A stretch of 64,000 nucleotides of DNA. It comes from Antarctobacter albus. Lineage in GTDB: Bacteria > Pseudomonadota > Alphaproteobacteria > Rhodobacterales > Rhodobacteraceae. The position numbers were made by a program, and so were the translations under genes. The stretch spans positions 124,001 to 188,000 of the forward strand of contig NZ_FMZI01000003.1 of the NCBI RefSeq assembly GCF_900101505.1, given 5' to 3'. The notes beneath the pieces were generated by a model. That model saw nothing but the letters and a program-made list of their open reading frames with translations. It was not told the DNA's origin and made no database searches. Below, piece by piece: positions 26,451 to 35,397 of this stretch; positions within the stretch are counted from its first letter, which is position 1; the number at the start of each line of letters is the position of its first letter.

Positions 26451-26541
26451 CTCTGTGGTGACTTCCGCCGGGGAGCGATGTATCCTGCTACAAACAAGCC
26501 CGAAACGGGCGACCCGAGGCAGATCGCAGAGCAACCGGCCC

Positions 26542-28290
26542 ATGTCCACGGCGCGAAACTGGCGAACCGCGCATGCGCGGATGATGAACCGCATGCAGGC
26601 GCGCATGTCGGCCAGTGCCCGTCCGGCCGAAGGGTTCGTGTCTCAACCTGAACCGCGCACCGTGGGGTTCTTTGCCCGGGGTCGGCAGATGCTGGCCGGG
26701 AACCTGATGTTCGCGGGCCACCTGGTGCAGGCCGAGGGGCGGTCGATCTGGGCCATAGATCCGCCCGATCCCGCCTTCGAGGAGGAAATCCACGGTTTCG
26801 GCTGGCTCGATGACCTGGCGGCGGTGGGGGATGCCAAGGCGCGGGCGCTGGCGCAGGCCTGGCTCTGGGAATGGGTCCGTCGCTATGGCAAGGGCCGGGG
26901 GCCCGGCTGGACACCGGAGCTGAGCGGGCGTCGGGTGATCCGCTGGATCCATCATGCGCTGTTCCTGCTGCGCGGGCGCAAGGCCGACGACAGCGAGGCG
27001 TTTTATACCGCCCTTGCGGCGCAGACCCGTTTTCTGGCCAAGCGCGCCCATGTGGCCGCGCCCGGACTGCCGCGGTTCGAGGCAATGACCGGGCTGCTGT
27101 ACGCGGGCCTCTCTCTGCAGGGGATGGAGGCGCATGTTGCCCCCGCGCGCGAGGCGCTGGGGTCGGATTGCGCCAAACAGGTCGATGCGCAGGGCGGCAT
27201 TCCCACCCGCAATCCCGAGGAACTGCTGGAGGTCTTTACCCTGCTGACCTGGGCGCAGCAGGCGCTGCAGGAGGCAGACCTCGACCCCGATCCGCGCCAC
27301 GTCCAGGCGATCGGGCGCATTGCGCCGACACTTCGGACGCTGCGCCATGCCGATGGCGGGCTGGCGCGGTTTCACAGTGGTGGACGGGGTCTTGAGGGGC
27401 GGCTGGACCGGGCGCTGGCGGCCTCGGGCAACAAGAAACGGCAGGCGGACGGGCTGGCGATGGGGTTTGCCCGGCTCTCGGCCATGCGCACCTCGATCAT
27501 CGTCGACGCCGCGCCGCCACCGGCAGGGGCGGCCTCGGCCCGCGCCCATGCCTCGACCCTGGCGTTCGAACTGACCTCGGGGCGGCGCCCGGTGATCGTC
27601 AACTGTGGCTCCGGCGGTGGGTTCGGCGAGGCATGGCGACGGGCGGGTCGCGCCACGCCCTCTCATTCCACCCTGTGCTTGCAGGGCTATTCCTCGGCCC
27701 GGCTGGGGGCGCCGCGCTGGATCGGTGAGGCCCGGCGCGAGTTGCTGGAGGACGCGCCGCGCCATGTTCCGGTGCAGATGAGTCACCTGCCCGAAAGCCT
27801 GCGGTTTGAGGGCGGGCATGACGGCTATGTCACCGTGCAGGGGCTGACGCATGCGCGCAGCCTGGAATTGTCGCTGGACGGGCGCAGCCTGCGGGGCGAG
27901 GACTACCTCGTGGCTCTCGACGCGCCATCGAAGAAACGGTTCGACCGGGCGATGGATTCGATGAAGCTGGCCGGCTTGCCTTACGAGATCCGCTTTCACC
28001 TGCATCCGGATGTCGACGTGGCGCTGGACATGGGCGGCACTGCCGTCTCGATGGCGCTGCGCTCTGGCGAAATCTGGGTGTTCCGCTTTGACGGGGCGGT
28101 GGACATGGCGCTGGAACCCTCTGTCTATCTGGAAAAGGGACGATTGCAGCCGCGTGCGACGAAGCAGGTCGTTTTATCCGGGCGCGCGATGCAGTATGCG
28201 ACGCGCGTCCGCTGGTCGCTGGCCAAGGCACAGGAGACGGCCCTTGCCGTCCGTGACCTTGTCCGCGACGAGGTGGACGAGACCGCCTGA
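26542..28290 (+). CDS. heparinase II/III family protein
   Basis: A 582-residue protein of the heparinase II/III superfamily. The N-terminal half is an alpha/alpha toroid (about 60-330, with GFGWLDDL and GWTPELSGRRVIRWIHHALFLL). The C-terminal half is a beta-sandwich containing NCGSGGGFGEAWRRAGRATPSHSTLCLQ and a late FHLHPDVDVAL. No signal peptide is visible, odd for a secreted lyase, so it may be cytoplasmic. The gene is regularly found between rsmB and purH in related genomes. ATG 26542 is chosen from several in-frame options; the substrate is unknown. Confidence 0.85.
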   Translation: MSTARNWRTAHARMMNRMQARMSASARPAEGFVSQPEPRTVGFFARGRQMLAGNLMFAGHLVQAEGRSIWAIDPPDPAFEEEIHGFGWLDDLAAVGDAKARALAQAWLWEWVRRYGKGRGPGWTPELSGRRVIRWIHHALFLLRGRKADDSEAFYTALAAQTRFLAKRAHVAAPGLPRFEAMTGLLYAGLSLQGMEAHVAPAREALGSDCAKQVDAQGGIPTRNPEELLEVFTLLTWAQQALQEADLDPDPRHVQAIGRIAPTLRTLRHADGGLARFHSGGRGLEGRLDRALAASGNKKRQADGLAMGFARLSAMRTSIIVDAAPPPAGAASARAHASTLAFELTSGRRPVIVNCGSGGGFGEAWRRAGRATPSHSTLCLQGYSSARLGAPRWIGEARRELLEDAPRHVPVQMSHLPESLRFEGGHDGYVTVQGLTHARSLELSLDGRSLRGEDYLVALDAPSKKRFDRAMDSMKLAGLPYEIRFHLHPDVDVALDMGGTAVSMALRSGEIWVFRFDGAVDMALEPSVYLEKGRLQPRATKQVVLSGRAMQYATRVRWSLAKAQETALAVRDLVRDEVDETA

Positions 28291-28335
28291 CACGGTCTCT
28301 TGCCGCAATAGAACGACCTTCCGAGGGGATCCTCC

Positions 28336-29925
28336 ATGTCCGACCTTCAGCCCGTGCGCCGCGCGCTGCTTTCCGTATCCGACAAGACCGGCCTGACCGA
28401 CCTGGGCCGCGCGCTGGCCGCCAGGGGGGTAGAGCTGCTCTCGACCGGCGGGTCCGCCAAGGCGCTGCGCGAGGCAGGGCTGGAGGTGCGCGACGTGGCC
28501 GACCTGACCGGTTTCCCCGAGATGATGGACGGTCGGGTCAAGACGCTGCATCCCAAGGTGCATGGCGGGCTGCTGGCACTGCGCGACAACGGGATGCACA
28601 CGGCGGCGATGGCCGAACATGGCATCGTGCCGATCGACCTCCTGGTGGTGAACCTCTACCCGTTCGAGGAGACAGTGGCCAAGGGCGCCGATTATGACAC
28701 CTGCATCGAGAACATCGACATCGGCGGCCCGGCGATGATCCGCGCCGCGGCCAAGAACCATGCTTTTGTCACCACCATCGTCGATGTCGAGGATTACGAC
28801 TCGCTGCTGGCCGAACTGGATGCCAACGACGGCTTGACCTCGATCGAATTCCGCAAGCGGCAGGCGCAGATCGCCTATGCCCGCACCGGCGCCTATGATG
28901 CCGCCGTCAGCACCTGGATGGCCGCTGCCATCGGCGAGGCGACCCCGCGTCGCCGCGTGTTCGCCGGGACGCTGGCGCAAAGCCTGCGCTACGGCGAGAA
29001 CCCGCACCAGAACGCGGCGTTCTACACCGACGGGTCCAACCGTCCGGGCGTTGCGACCGCCGAACAGCTTCAGGGCAAGGAACTCAGCTACAACAACATC
29101 AACGACACCGATGCGGCCTTTGAACTGGTGTCGGAATTCCTGCCCGGCGACGGCCCGGCCTGCGCGATCATCAAACATGCCAACCCCTCGGGCGTGGCGC
29201 GCGGTGGCAGCATGCTGGAGGCCTACCAGAAGGCGTTCGATTGTGATCGCACCTCGGCCTTTGGCGGTATCGTGGCCCTGAACGGCGCGCTGGACGGCGA
29301 GACCGCCGAGGCGATCTCCGAGATCTTCACCGAGGTCGTGATCGCGCCGGCCATCCACCAGGAGGCAAAGGACATCTTTGCCAAGAAGAAGAACCTGCGC
29401 CTGATCCTGGCGCCGGGGCTTGCCAATCCCGCATCCGCCGGTCTGGCCTGGCGGCAGGTCGCTGGCGGTTTGCTGGTGCAAGACCGCGACAATGGCGCCC
29501 GTGCGCTGGACGACCTGAAGGTGGTGACCAAGGTCGCCCCGACAGAGGCGCAGATGCAGGACCTGCTGTTTGCCTGGAAGGTTGCGAAACACGTCAAGTC
29601 CAACGCCATTGTCTACGTCAAGGACCTAGCCACGGTAGGTGTTGGCGCGGGCCAGATGAGCCGGGTCGATTCGGCGCTGATCGCGGCCAAGAAATCCGAG
29701 CGAATGGCCGAGGCGCTGGGCCTGCCTGCGCCGCTGACGCAGGGCTCTGCCGTGGCCTCGGACGCGTTTTTCCCCTTCCCCGATGGGCTGATGGAGGCGG
29801 CAGCAGCGGGGGCCAGCTGCGTGATCCAGCCTGGTGGCTCGATGCGCGACGACGAGGTGATTGCCGCAGCCGACGAGGCCGGGCTGGCGATGGTCTTTAC
29901 CGGCATGCGTCACTTCCGCCACTGA
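28336..29925 (+). CDS. purH: bifunctional AICAR formyltransferase/IMP cyclohydrolase
   Basis: Catalyses the last two steps of IMP synthesis, 529 residues. The N-terminal MGS-type cyclohydrolase domain begins [12 protein letters not shown] and includes [13 protein letters not shown] and [13 protein letters not shown]. The formyltransferase part contains [27 protein letters not shown] and AFGGIVALN, with a C-terminal [10 protein letters not shown] and [19 protein letters not shown] precedes the ATG. Full length with no anomalies. A hairpin at 30022-30055 may end its transcript. Confidence 0.98.
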   Translation: MSDLQPVRRALLSVSDKTGLTDLGRALAARGVELLSTGGSAKALREAGLEVRDVADLTGFPEMMDGRVKTLHPKVHGGLLALRDNGMHTAAMAEHGIVPIDLLVVNLYPFEETVAKGADYDTCIENIDIGGPAMIRAAAKNHAFVTTIVDVEDYDSLLAELDANDGLTSIEFRKRQAQIAYARTGAYDAAVSTWMAAAIGEATPRRRVFAGTLAQSLRYGENPHQNAAFYTDGSNRPGVATAEQLQGKELSYNNINDTDAAFELVSEFLPGDGPACAIIKHANPSGVARGGSMLEAYQKAFDCDRTSAFGGIVALNGALDGETAEAISEIFTEVVIAPAIHQEAKDIFAKKKNLRLILAPGLANPASAGLAWRQVAGGLLVQDRDNGARALDDLKVVTKVAPTEAQMQDLLFAWKVAKHVKSNAIVYVKDLATVGVGAGQMSRVDSALIAAKKSERMAEALGLPAPLTQGSAVASDAFFPFPDGLMEAAAAGASCVIQPGGSMRDDEVIAAADEAGLAMVFTGMRHFRH

Positions 29926-29989
29926 GGGGTAGGGGGCGTCGTGATCGGGGGGGCTTTCAGCATGACCCCCGTCACCGGCGGCGGCTCCT

Positions 29990-30055
29990 CGGGGTATTTG
30001 TACCCGGAAGAAACCTGACGCGGGGCGCGGGGCGGCAAAGCCGCTTGCGCGCCCC
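29990..30055 (+). repeat. intergenic box and hairpin, copy E
   Basis: CGGGGTATTTG at about 29990-30000 with CGGAAGAAACC just after is a diverged member of the GTATTT...AAGAA family. It is followed by a hairpin with outer arms GGGGCGCG (30022-30029) and CGCGCCCC (30048-30055) and inner arms GCGGC-AAA-GCCGC (30032-30044). It probably doubles as a purH transcript end. Confidence 0.45.
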
Positions 30056-30085
30056 GTTGCGGCCCACTAGGTCTGCGACCGAAAA

Positions 30086-30601
30086 ATGCGGGAGGCGGTT
30101 CTGGCACAGGCGGCGAAACGAACTGGCGGGTTGAGGCTGGTGTTCTGGGTGACGCTGGTCATTTTCCTGCTGGACCAGGTGACGAAATACCTGGTCGTGC
30201 ATGTCATGGGGCTTGGCAACAAGCTGGCCATCGAAGTCCTGCCGCCTTTCCTCAACTTCCGCATGGCCTGGAACTATGGTGTCAATTTCGGACTGTTCTC
30301 GGGCGATGCGGCGGCCACCCGCTGGATCCTGATTTCCGTTGCGATGGGCATCGTCCTGTTCGTCGTGGTCTGGATGCGTCGAGATCCCCCGGGCGTCATG
30401 GGCCTGATTTCGGCCGGTTTCCTGATCGGCGGGGCGCTGGGCAACGTGATCGACCGGCTGGTTTACGGTGCGGTGGCGGATTTTCTGAACATGTCGTGCT
30501 GCGGCATCGACAATCCCTATGCTTTCAACGTCGCGGACATCGCGATCTTTATCGGCGCTTTCGGGCTGATCCTTTTTCCATCGCGCAAAAAGGCCCCGTG
30601 A
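30086..30601 (+). CDS. lspA: lipoprotein signal peptidase II
   Basis: Aspartyl membrane peptidase that cleaves prolipoproteins, 171 residues with four transmembrane helices. The catalytic aspartates are in GNVIDRLVYGAVADFL and FNVADIAI, both fully conserved; FRMAWNYGVNFGLFS is the usual asparagine-rich segment. An insertion with MSCCGIDNPY separates the two aspartate motifs, as in some relatives. The gene directly downstream encodes a predicted lipoprotein, a natural substrate. Confidence 0.96.
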   Translation: MREAVLAQAAKRTGGLRLVFWVTLVIFLLDQVTKYLVVHVMGLGNKLAIEVLPPFLNFRMAWNYGVNFGLFSGDAAATRWILISVAMGIVLFVVVWMRRDPPGVMGLISAGFLIGGALGNVIDRLVYGAVADFLNMSCCGIDNPYAFNVADIAIFIGAFGLILFPSRKKAP

Positions 30602-30655
30602 CGCCGGTCCCGAGATGGGGTAAGGCTGGCGAAACTCGGAATTCGGAGGGAAGCG

Positions 30656-31177
30656 ATGCGGCGCGCGCATCTTGTTGCAATCCTTGGCCTGGCGGGTATC
30701 GCCTCCTGTTCGGCGATCGACCGTGACAAACCCCTGCACGATCTGCGCACCAACAGCGCAGAGCCGGAGGAGTTCGCCATCGTTCCGAACAAGCCTCTGG
30801 TTCAGCCGGAAAGCTATGCGCAACTGCCGCCGCCCACGCCGGGAGGTCCCAACCGGACCGACCAGACGCCCAAGGCAGACGCTGTTGCCGCGCTGGGTGG
30901 CAATCCTTCGCGCCTTGTGGCCGGCGGTCCGGGTGTTCCGGCGGGCGACGGCGCACTGATCCAGCGCGCCAGCCGTTTTGGCCGCGATCCGGGCGTGCGC
31001 CAGGAACTGGCCCAGAAAGACGCGGATTTCCGTCGCTCCAAGTCGATCTTCAACTGGTCGATCGTGCCGCAGGACGACTACAATCGCGCCTACAGGCGCG
31101 AGACGCTGGACCCTTATCGTTGGTTGCGCGTCTACCGCCGTGCCGGGGCCACGACACCGGCCGCGCCGCCCGAATGA
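30656..31177 (+). CDS. DUF3035 lipoprotein
   Basis: Predicted lipoprotein of 173 residues. The signal peptide ends in a lipobox-like LAGIASC with the acceptor Cys at residue 18. The mature protein is Pro-rich (PNKPLVQPES, QLPPPTPGGPNRTD), with the DUF3035 C-terminal half FRRSKSIFNWSIVP...YRWLRVYRRAG. The ATG follows GGAGGG. The neighbouring downstream genes are two M16 peptidases, and this trio is a recurring arrangement in the group. Function unknown; envelope location likely. Confidence 0.88.
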   Translation: MRRAHLVAILGLAGIASCSAIDRDKPLHDLRTNSAEPEEFAIVPNKPLVQPESYAQLPPPTPGGPNRTDQTPKADAVAALGGNPSRLVAGGPGVPAGDGALIQRASRFGRDPGVRQELAQKDADFRRSKSIFNWSIVPQDDYNRAYRRETLDPYRWLRVYRRAGATTPAAPPE

Positions 31178-31279
31178 GGAACCGCGCCCCGCGCGCCGGT
31201 CACGAGACCGTAACTCCGGCTTGAAGTTGCCGCCGCCGCGCGTACCTAATGCGACATCCGGAAAACCAGAGGATGCCGC

Positions 31280-32644
31280 ATGCGCCGACTGACCCTGTTA
31301 TTCGCTTTCGCCCTATCAATGACCGCGCCTGTCGCCGTCTCCGCCCAGGAGGCCGGCAAGGTCACGACCTTCGGGCTGGACAACGGCATGGACGTTGTCG
31401 TGATCGAGGATCACCGCGCACCGGTCGTGGTCCACATGGTCTGGTACCGCGCGGGATCGGCGGATGAACGCCCCGGGTCGTCGGGGGTGGCGCATTTCCT
31501 GGAGCACCTGTTGTTCAAGGGCACCGATACGCTTGAGCCCGGAGAGTTCAGCGCCACGGTTGCGCTCAATGGCGGCACCGACAACGCCTTTACCAGCTAC
31601 GACACCACCGCCTATCACCAGCGCGTCGCGGCCGACCGGCTGGGCCTGATGATGAAGATGGAAGCTGACCGCATGGTCAACCTGCGCCTGTCGGAGGCCG
31701 ATATCCTGACCGAACGCGAGGTGATCATCGAAGAGCGCAACATGCGGGTGGAAAACAGCCCCGGGGCGCTTTTCCGTGAACAGAAGGACGCCGCGCTATA
31801 TCTCAACCATCCCTACGGCACGCCGGTGATCGGCTGGCGGCACGAGATGGAGCAGTTGGACCTGGACGATGCGCTGGCCTACTACCGCCAGTTCTACGCG
31901 CCCAACAATGCCATCCTGGTGGTGGCCGGGGACGTGACGCCTGAAGAGGTGCGCACCCTGGCAGAGGAACACTATGGCCCCCTGCCTGCCAATCCCGATC
32001 TTGGGGAGCGCGCCCGCCCGACGGAACCGCGCCACCTGTCGGAACGGCGGATGACCTATACCGATCCGCGCGTCTCGCAGCCCTATATCACTCGCAGCTA
32101 CCTGGCCCCGGCCCGCACCAGCGGCGCCCAGCAGGAGGCGGCCGCGCTGGCCATCCTGTCGGAGGTCCTGGCCGGTGGGCAGACTTCTGTCCTGACCCAG
32201 AAACTGCAGTTCGAAAGCCGGGTCGCGGTCTATACCGACGCCTATTACGACGACACGACGCTGGATGCGTCCAGCTTTACGCTGGTCGTGGTGCCGGCAG
32301 CGGGGGTGAGCCTGCAAGAGGCGGAAACCGCGCTGGACGATGTGCTGGCCGAGGTGATCGCGGAGGGGATCGACCCCGACCAGCTTGACCGGATCAAGTT
32401 CCAGATCAAGGCGGCCCAGATCTATGCGCTGGACAACCCGGCCAGCATCGCGCGGCGCTACGGCAATGCGCTGACCACCGGCCTGACGGTGGAAGACGTG
32501 CAAGACTGGCCCGATGTCCTGCAGGCCGTGACCGGAGAGGACATCGTGGCCGCCGCGCAAAAGGTGTTCGACCGCCGCCATTCCGTGACCGGCTACCTGA
32601 TGGCGCCGGACGCGCAGACCCCGCAGCAGGAGGTGACCCAATGA
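31280..32644 (+). CDS. M16 family zinc peptidase (active subunit)
   Basis: Pitrilysin-family metallopeptidase, 454 residues, with a signal peptide (1-22) and so probably periplasmic. The inverted zinc motif HFLEH (H72, E75, H76) and the downstream glutamate about 76 residues on (TEREVIIEERNMR) are intact. Two M16 lobes are present. The stop overlaps the start of the next gene (ATGA). This fits the bacterial two-subunit M16 arrangement in which one chain holds zinc and the other supplies the R/Y substrate-binding pair. Confidence 0.94.
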   Translation: MRRLTLLFAFALSMTAPVAVSAQEAGKVTTFGLDNGMDVVVIEDHRAPVVVHMVWYRAGSADERPGSSGVAHFLEHLLFKGTDTLEPGEFSATVALNGGTDNAFTSYDTTAYHQRVAADRLGLMMKMEADRMVNLRLSEADILTEREVIIEERNMRVENSPGALFREQKDAALYLNHPYGTPVIGWRHEMEQLDLDDALAYYRQFYAPNNAILVVAGDVTPEEVRTLAEEHYGPLPANPDLGERARPTEPRHLSERRMTYTDPRVSQPYITRSYLAPARTSGAQQEAAALAILSEVLAGGQTSVLTQKLQFESRVAVYTDAYYDDTTLDASSFTLVVVPAAGVSLQEAETALDDVLAEVIAEGIDPDQLDRIKFQIKAAQIYALDNPASIARRYGNALTTGLTVEDVQDWPDVLQAVTGEDIVAAAQKVFDRRHSVTGYLMAPDAQTPQQEVTQ

Positions 32645-33960
32645 TCCGCCGCTTTGTCCTTGCCTTCGGCATGATCTGTGCCGGCTTCGCCGCCCATGCC
32701 GAGATCGAGATCCAGGAGGTGACCAGCCCCGGTGGCTTCAAGGCCTGGCTGGTCGAAGAGCCGTCTATCCCCTTCGTTGCGCTGGAAATCCGGTTCCTGG
32801 GCGGTGCGTCGCTGGATGCGCCGGGCAAGCGTGGGGCGACCAACCTGATGGTCGGTCTGCTGGAAGAGGGCGCCGACGAACTGGATGCGCGCGGCTTTGC
32901 CGAGGCGCGTGACGGGATCGCGGCGCAGTTCCGTTACGACGTTGGTGACGATACGGTCAGCGTTTCGGCAAAGTTCCTGACCGAGACGCGGGACGAAGCC
33001 GTGGACCTGCTGCGCTCGTCGCTGGTCTCGCCCAGTTTCGATGAGGCTGCCATCGAGCGTGTCCGCGCGCAGGTGCTGTCCGGTATCCGATCCGACGCCA
33101 CCGACCCGGACGAGATCGTGGGCGATGCCTTTTACGACCTGGTCTTTGGCGACCACCCCTATGGCACCAACCAGAACGGCACGGTCGCCAGTGTCACCGC
33201 ACTGACCCGGGCCGATATCGTCGATGCGCATCGCGCCGCCTTGGCGCAGGACCGCGTTTTTGTCGGCGCCGCAGGCGACATCAGTGCCGAGGAACTGGGT
33301 GCTTTGCTGGATCGGCTGTTCTCGGACCTGCCCGAAACCGGCGCGCCGCAGCCCGCCGACGTGGCGGTGCAGACCGAGGCCGGCGTGACCGTGGTGCCCT
33401 TTGACACCCCGCAATCGGTGGCGATCTTCGGCCACAAGGGAATGAAGCGGGACGATCCCGACTTCTTTGCCGCCTATGTGCTGAACACGATCTTTGGCGG
33501 CGGCGGATTCGAGGCCCGACTGATGAACGAGGTGCGCGAGAAGCGGGGCCTGACCTACGGCGTCTATTCCTACCTTTCGCCGCGCGAGCACGCGGAACTG
33601 ATGCTGGGCCGCGTGGCTTCTGCCAATGACCGCATCGCAGAGACGGTGCAGGTGATCCGCGACGAATGGACCAAGATGGCGACCGAGGGTGCGACGCCCG
33701 AGGAGTTGGAGCGCGCCAAGACCTACCTGACCGGCGCCTATCCGCTACGGTTCGATGGCAACGCACCGATCGCCCGGATCCTGGTGGGCATGCAGATGGA
33801 CGACCTGTCGCCCGACTACATCACGACGCGCAACGCCAAGATCGAGGCGGTCACGCTGGAAGACGTCAAGCGCGTGGCGGGCGAGTTGATGAAGCCAGAG
33901 GAACTGCACTTTGTCGTGGTCGGCCAGCCCGAGGGGCTGGAGGCGACGGTGGGGCAGTAA
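32641..33960 (+). CDS. M16 family protein (zinc-less partner subunit)
   Basis: A 439-residue secreted M16 protein with a signal peptide (1-20, ends AHA). Where the active subunit has HFLEH this one reads TNLMVGLLEEGADEL, so the zinc site is missing. The C-terminal FGGGGFEARLMNEVREKRGLTYGVYSY, carrying the Arg/Tyr pair that orients substrate, is intact. Translational coupling to the preceding gene (ATGA at 32641-32644) supports a heterodimer. Together they resemble the mitochondrial processing peptidase division of labour. Confidence 0.93.
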   Translation: MIRRFVLAFGMICAGFAAHAEIEIQEVTSPGGFKAWLVEEPSIPFVALEIRFLGGASLDAPGKRGATNLMVGLLEEGADELDARGFAEARDGIAAQFRYDVGDDTVSVSAKFLTETRDEAVDLLRSSLVSPSFDEAAIERVRAQVLSGIRSDATDPDEIVGDAFYDLVFGDHPYGTNQNGTVASVTALTRADIVDAHRAALAQDRVFVGAAGDISAEELGALLDRLFSDLPETGAPQPADVAVQTEAGVTVVPFDTPQSVAIFGHKGMKRDDPDFFAAYVLNTIFGGGGFEARLMNEVREKRGLTYGVYSYLSPREHAELMLGRVASANDRIAETVQVIRDEWTKMATEGATPEELERAKTYLTGAYPLRFDGNAPIARILVGMQMDDLSPDYITTRNAKIEAVTLEDVKRVAGELMKPEELHFVVVGQPEGLEATVGQ

Positions 33961-33978
33961 CAGTCAATCGGGGCGGGA

Positions 33979-34380
33979 TTATTTCTCGCCCGATCGCATC
34001 TGTTCAAGACGGGCTTTGAGAACCTCCGCAAAATCGCCGTCTTGGGGTAGGAACAAAAACCAACGAAAAAATCTCGTGTCGTAAATCTTAACAATTCTTG
34101 GCTCCAGCACAGGAGGGCGCCCGGCCCGAACGTCAAGCATCAGGAATAACGGAGAAAATGTTGGAAAAATAATCCGAAACATCAAGATCCAACTTGCGTA
34201 CCCAAGGGACAAACTGCTCATGACCGCAATCAAATCCGATCGGACGCCGAAGGCATATTCAAGCCCGAGAAACATTCCGAAGAACACAATGAAGCCCGCC
34301 ACTCCTGCCAGGATCATGCGTTTCCTGGCGCGGAGCGAGTGAGGGCCAAGCAGAATGTGCTTCGCCCCCACCCAGGTCAA
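33979..34380 (-). CDS. orphan low-GC membrane protein
   Basis: Unrecognised protein of up to 133 residues with two or three hydrophobic segments (about 22-42, 50-72 and 74-82) and a charged C-terminus. Base composition differs sharply: about 46% GC by hand count over 34021-34200, against roughly 65% around it. The furthest start is TTG 34380, overlapping the dapA stop (TTGA); ATG 34317 is an alternative. It interrupts core genes, suggesting a transferred or fast-evolving gene co-transcribed after dapA. No function suggested by sequence. Confidence 0.6.
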   Translation of the reverse strand: MTWVGAKHILLGPHSLRARKRMILAGVAGFIVFFGMFLGLEYAFGVRSDLIAVMSSLSLGYASWILMFRIIFPTFSPLFLMLDVRAGRPPVLEPRIVKIYDTRFFRWFLFLPQDGDFAEVLKARLEQMRSGEK

Positions 34381-35252
34381 TTCATCAGGCCCGCGTGGCG
34401 CAGGGCGCTGTCCACCTTGGCGCGTGTCCCTTCGGTCAACGGCACCAGCGGCAGGCGGACCTCGTCGGAACAGAGCCCCAGCCGCGACATGGCGTATTTC
34501 GCGCCGCAGAGGCCCGGCTCTGTAAAGATCGCCTGGTGCAGCGGCATCAGCCGGTCCTGGATTTCCAGCGCCTTGCCGTAGTCACCGGCCAGGCAGGCCT
34601 CTTGCAGTTCGGCGCAGAGGCGGGGCGCCGCGTTCGCGGTCACCGAAATGCAGCCGATCCCGCCCTGGGCGTTGAACCCGTGCGCGGTGGCATCCTCGCC
34701 CGAGATCTGCAGGAAGTCCTGGCCGCAGGTGATGCGCTGCTGGCAGACGCGGGCCAGGTCGCCGGTGGCATCCTTGACGCCGACGATGCGCGGCAGCTTG
34801 GCCAGTTCGCCCATCGTGTCCGGCGACATGTCCACGACCGAACGGCCGGGAATGTTGTAGATGATGATCGGGATGTCGGCGCAGTCGTGCACTGCCTTGA
34901 AATGCGCGATCAGCCCCGCTTGGGTCGGCTTGTTGTAATAGGGCGTCACCACCAGCGCGCCATCGGCGCCGACCTTGGCGGCATATTCGGTAAAGCGGAT
35001 CGCCTCGTCGGTGTTGTTCGACCCGGCCCCGGCGATCACCGGGATGCGTCCCGCGACCGCCTCGACCACGCAGGCGATGACCTCTTCGTGTTCACGGTGC
35101 GTCAGCGTCGGGCTTTCTCCGGTCGTGCCCACGGGAACCAGCCCGTGCGAGCCTTCCTCGATGTGCCATTCGACCAGCTTCTTGAGCATGTCGAAATCCA
35201 CGGCGCCGTCCTTGAACGGCGTGACCAGGGCAGGCATTGAACCTTTGAACAT
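34377..35252 (-). CDS. dapA: 4-hydroxy-tetrahydrodipicolinate synthase
   Basis: First committed enzyme of diaminopimelate synthesis, 291 residues. Schiff-base Lys is K160 ([10 protein letters not shown]), the catalytic Tyr is Y132 (IIYNIPGRS), and the substrate loop is GTTGESPTL. The YYNKPTQ segment supplies the partner-chain Tyr. It is divergent from the lytic transglycosylase gene across 145 bases that should hold both promoters. dapA and slt are both cell-wall genes, an understandable pairing. Confidence 0.97.
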   Translation of the reverse strand: MFKGSMPALVTPFKDGAVDFDMLKKLVEWHIEEGSHGLVPVGTTGESPTLTHREHEEVIACVVEAVAGRIPVIAGAGSNNTDEAIRFTEYAAKVGADGALVVTPYYNKPTQAGLIAHFKAVHDCADIPIIIYNIPGRSVVDMSPDTMGELAKLPRIVGVKDATGDLARVCQQRITCGQDFLQISGEDATAHGFNAQGGIGCISVTANAAPRLCAELQEACLAGDYGKALEIQDRLMPLHQAIFTEPGLCGAKYAMSRLGLCSDEVRLPLVPLTEGTRAKVDSALRHAGLMN

Positions 35253-35397
35253 GACACGCTCCTTTCATTTTTCCGGCCCGGTGCGACTTGCGGTGGAAAC
35301 CCGCCGACCCCGCGACTATGTGAGTTGCACGAGTCCGCCCCGGACGTATCCTTTGCAAGAAGCGTCTATTCCTTTTCATCACGGAAAAAGCAAGTCG

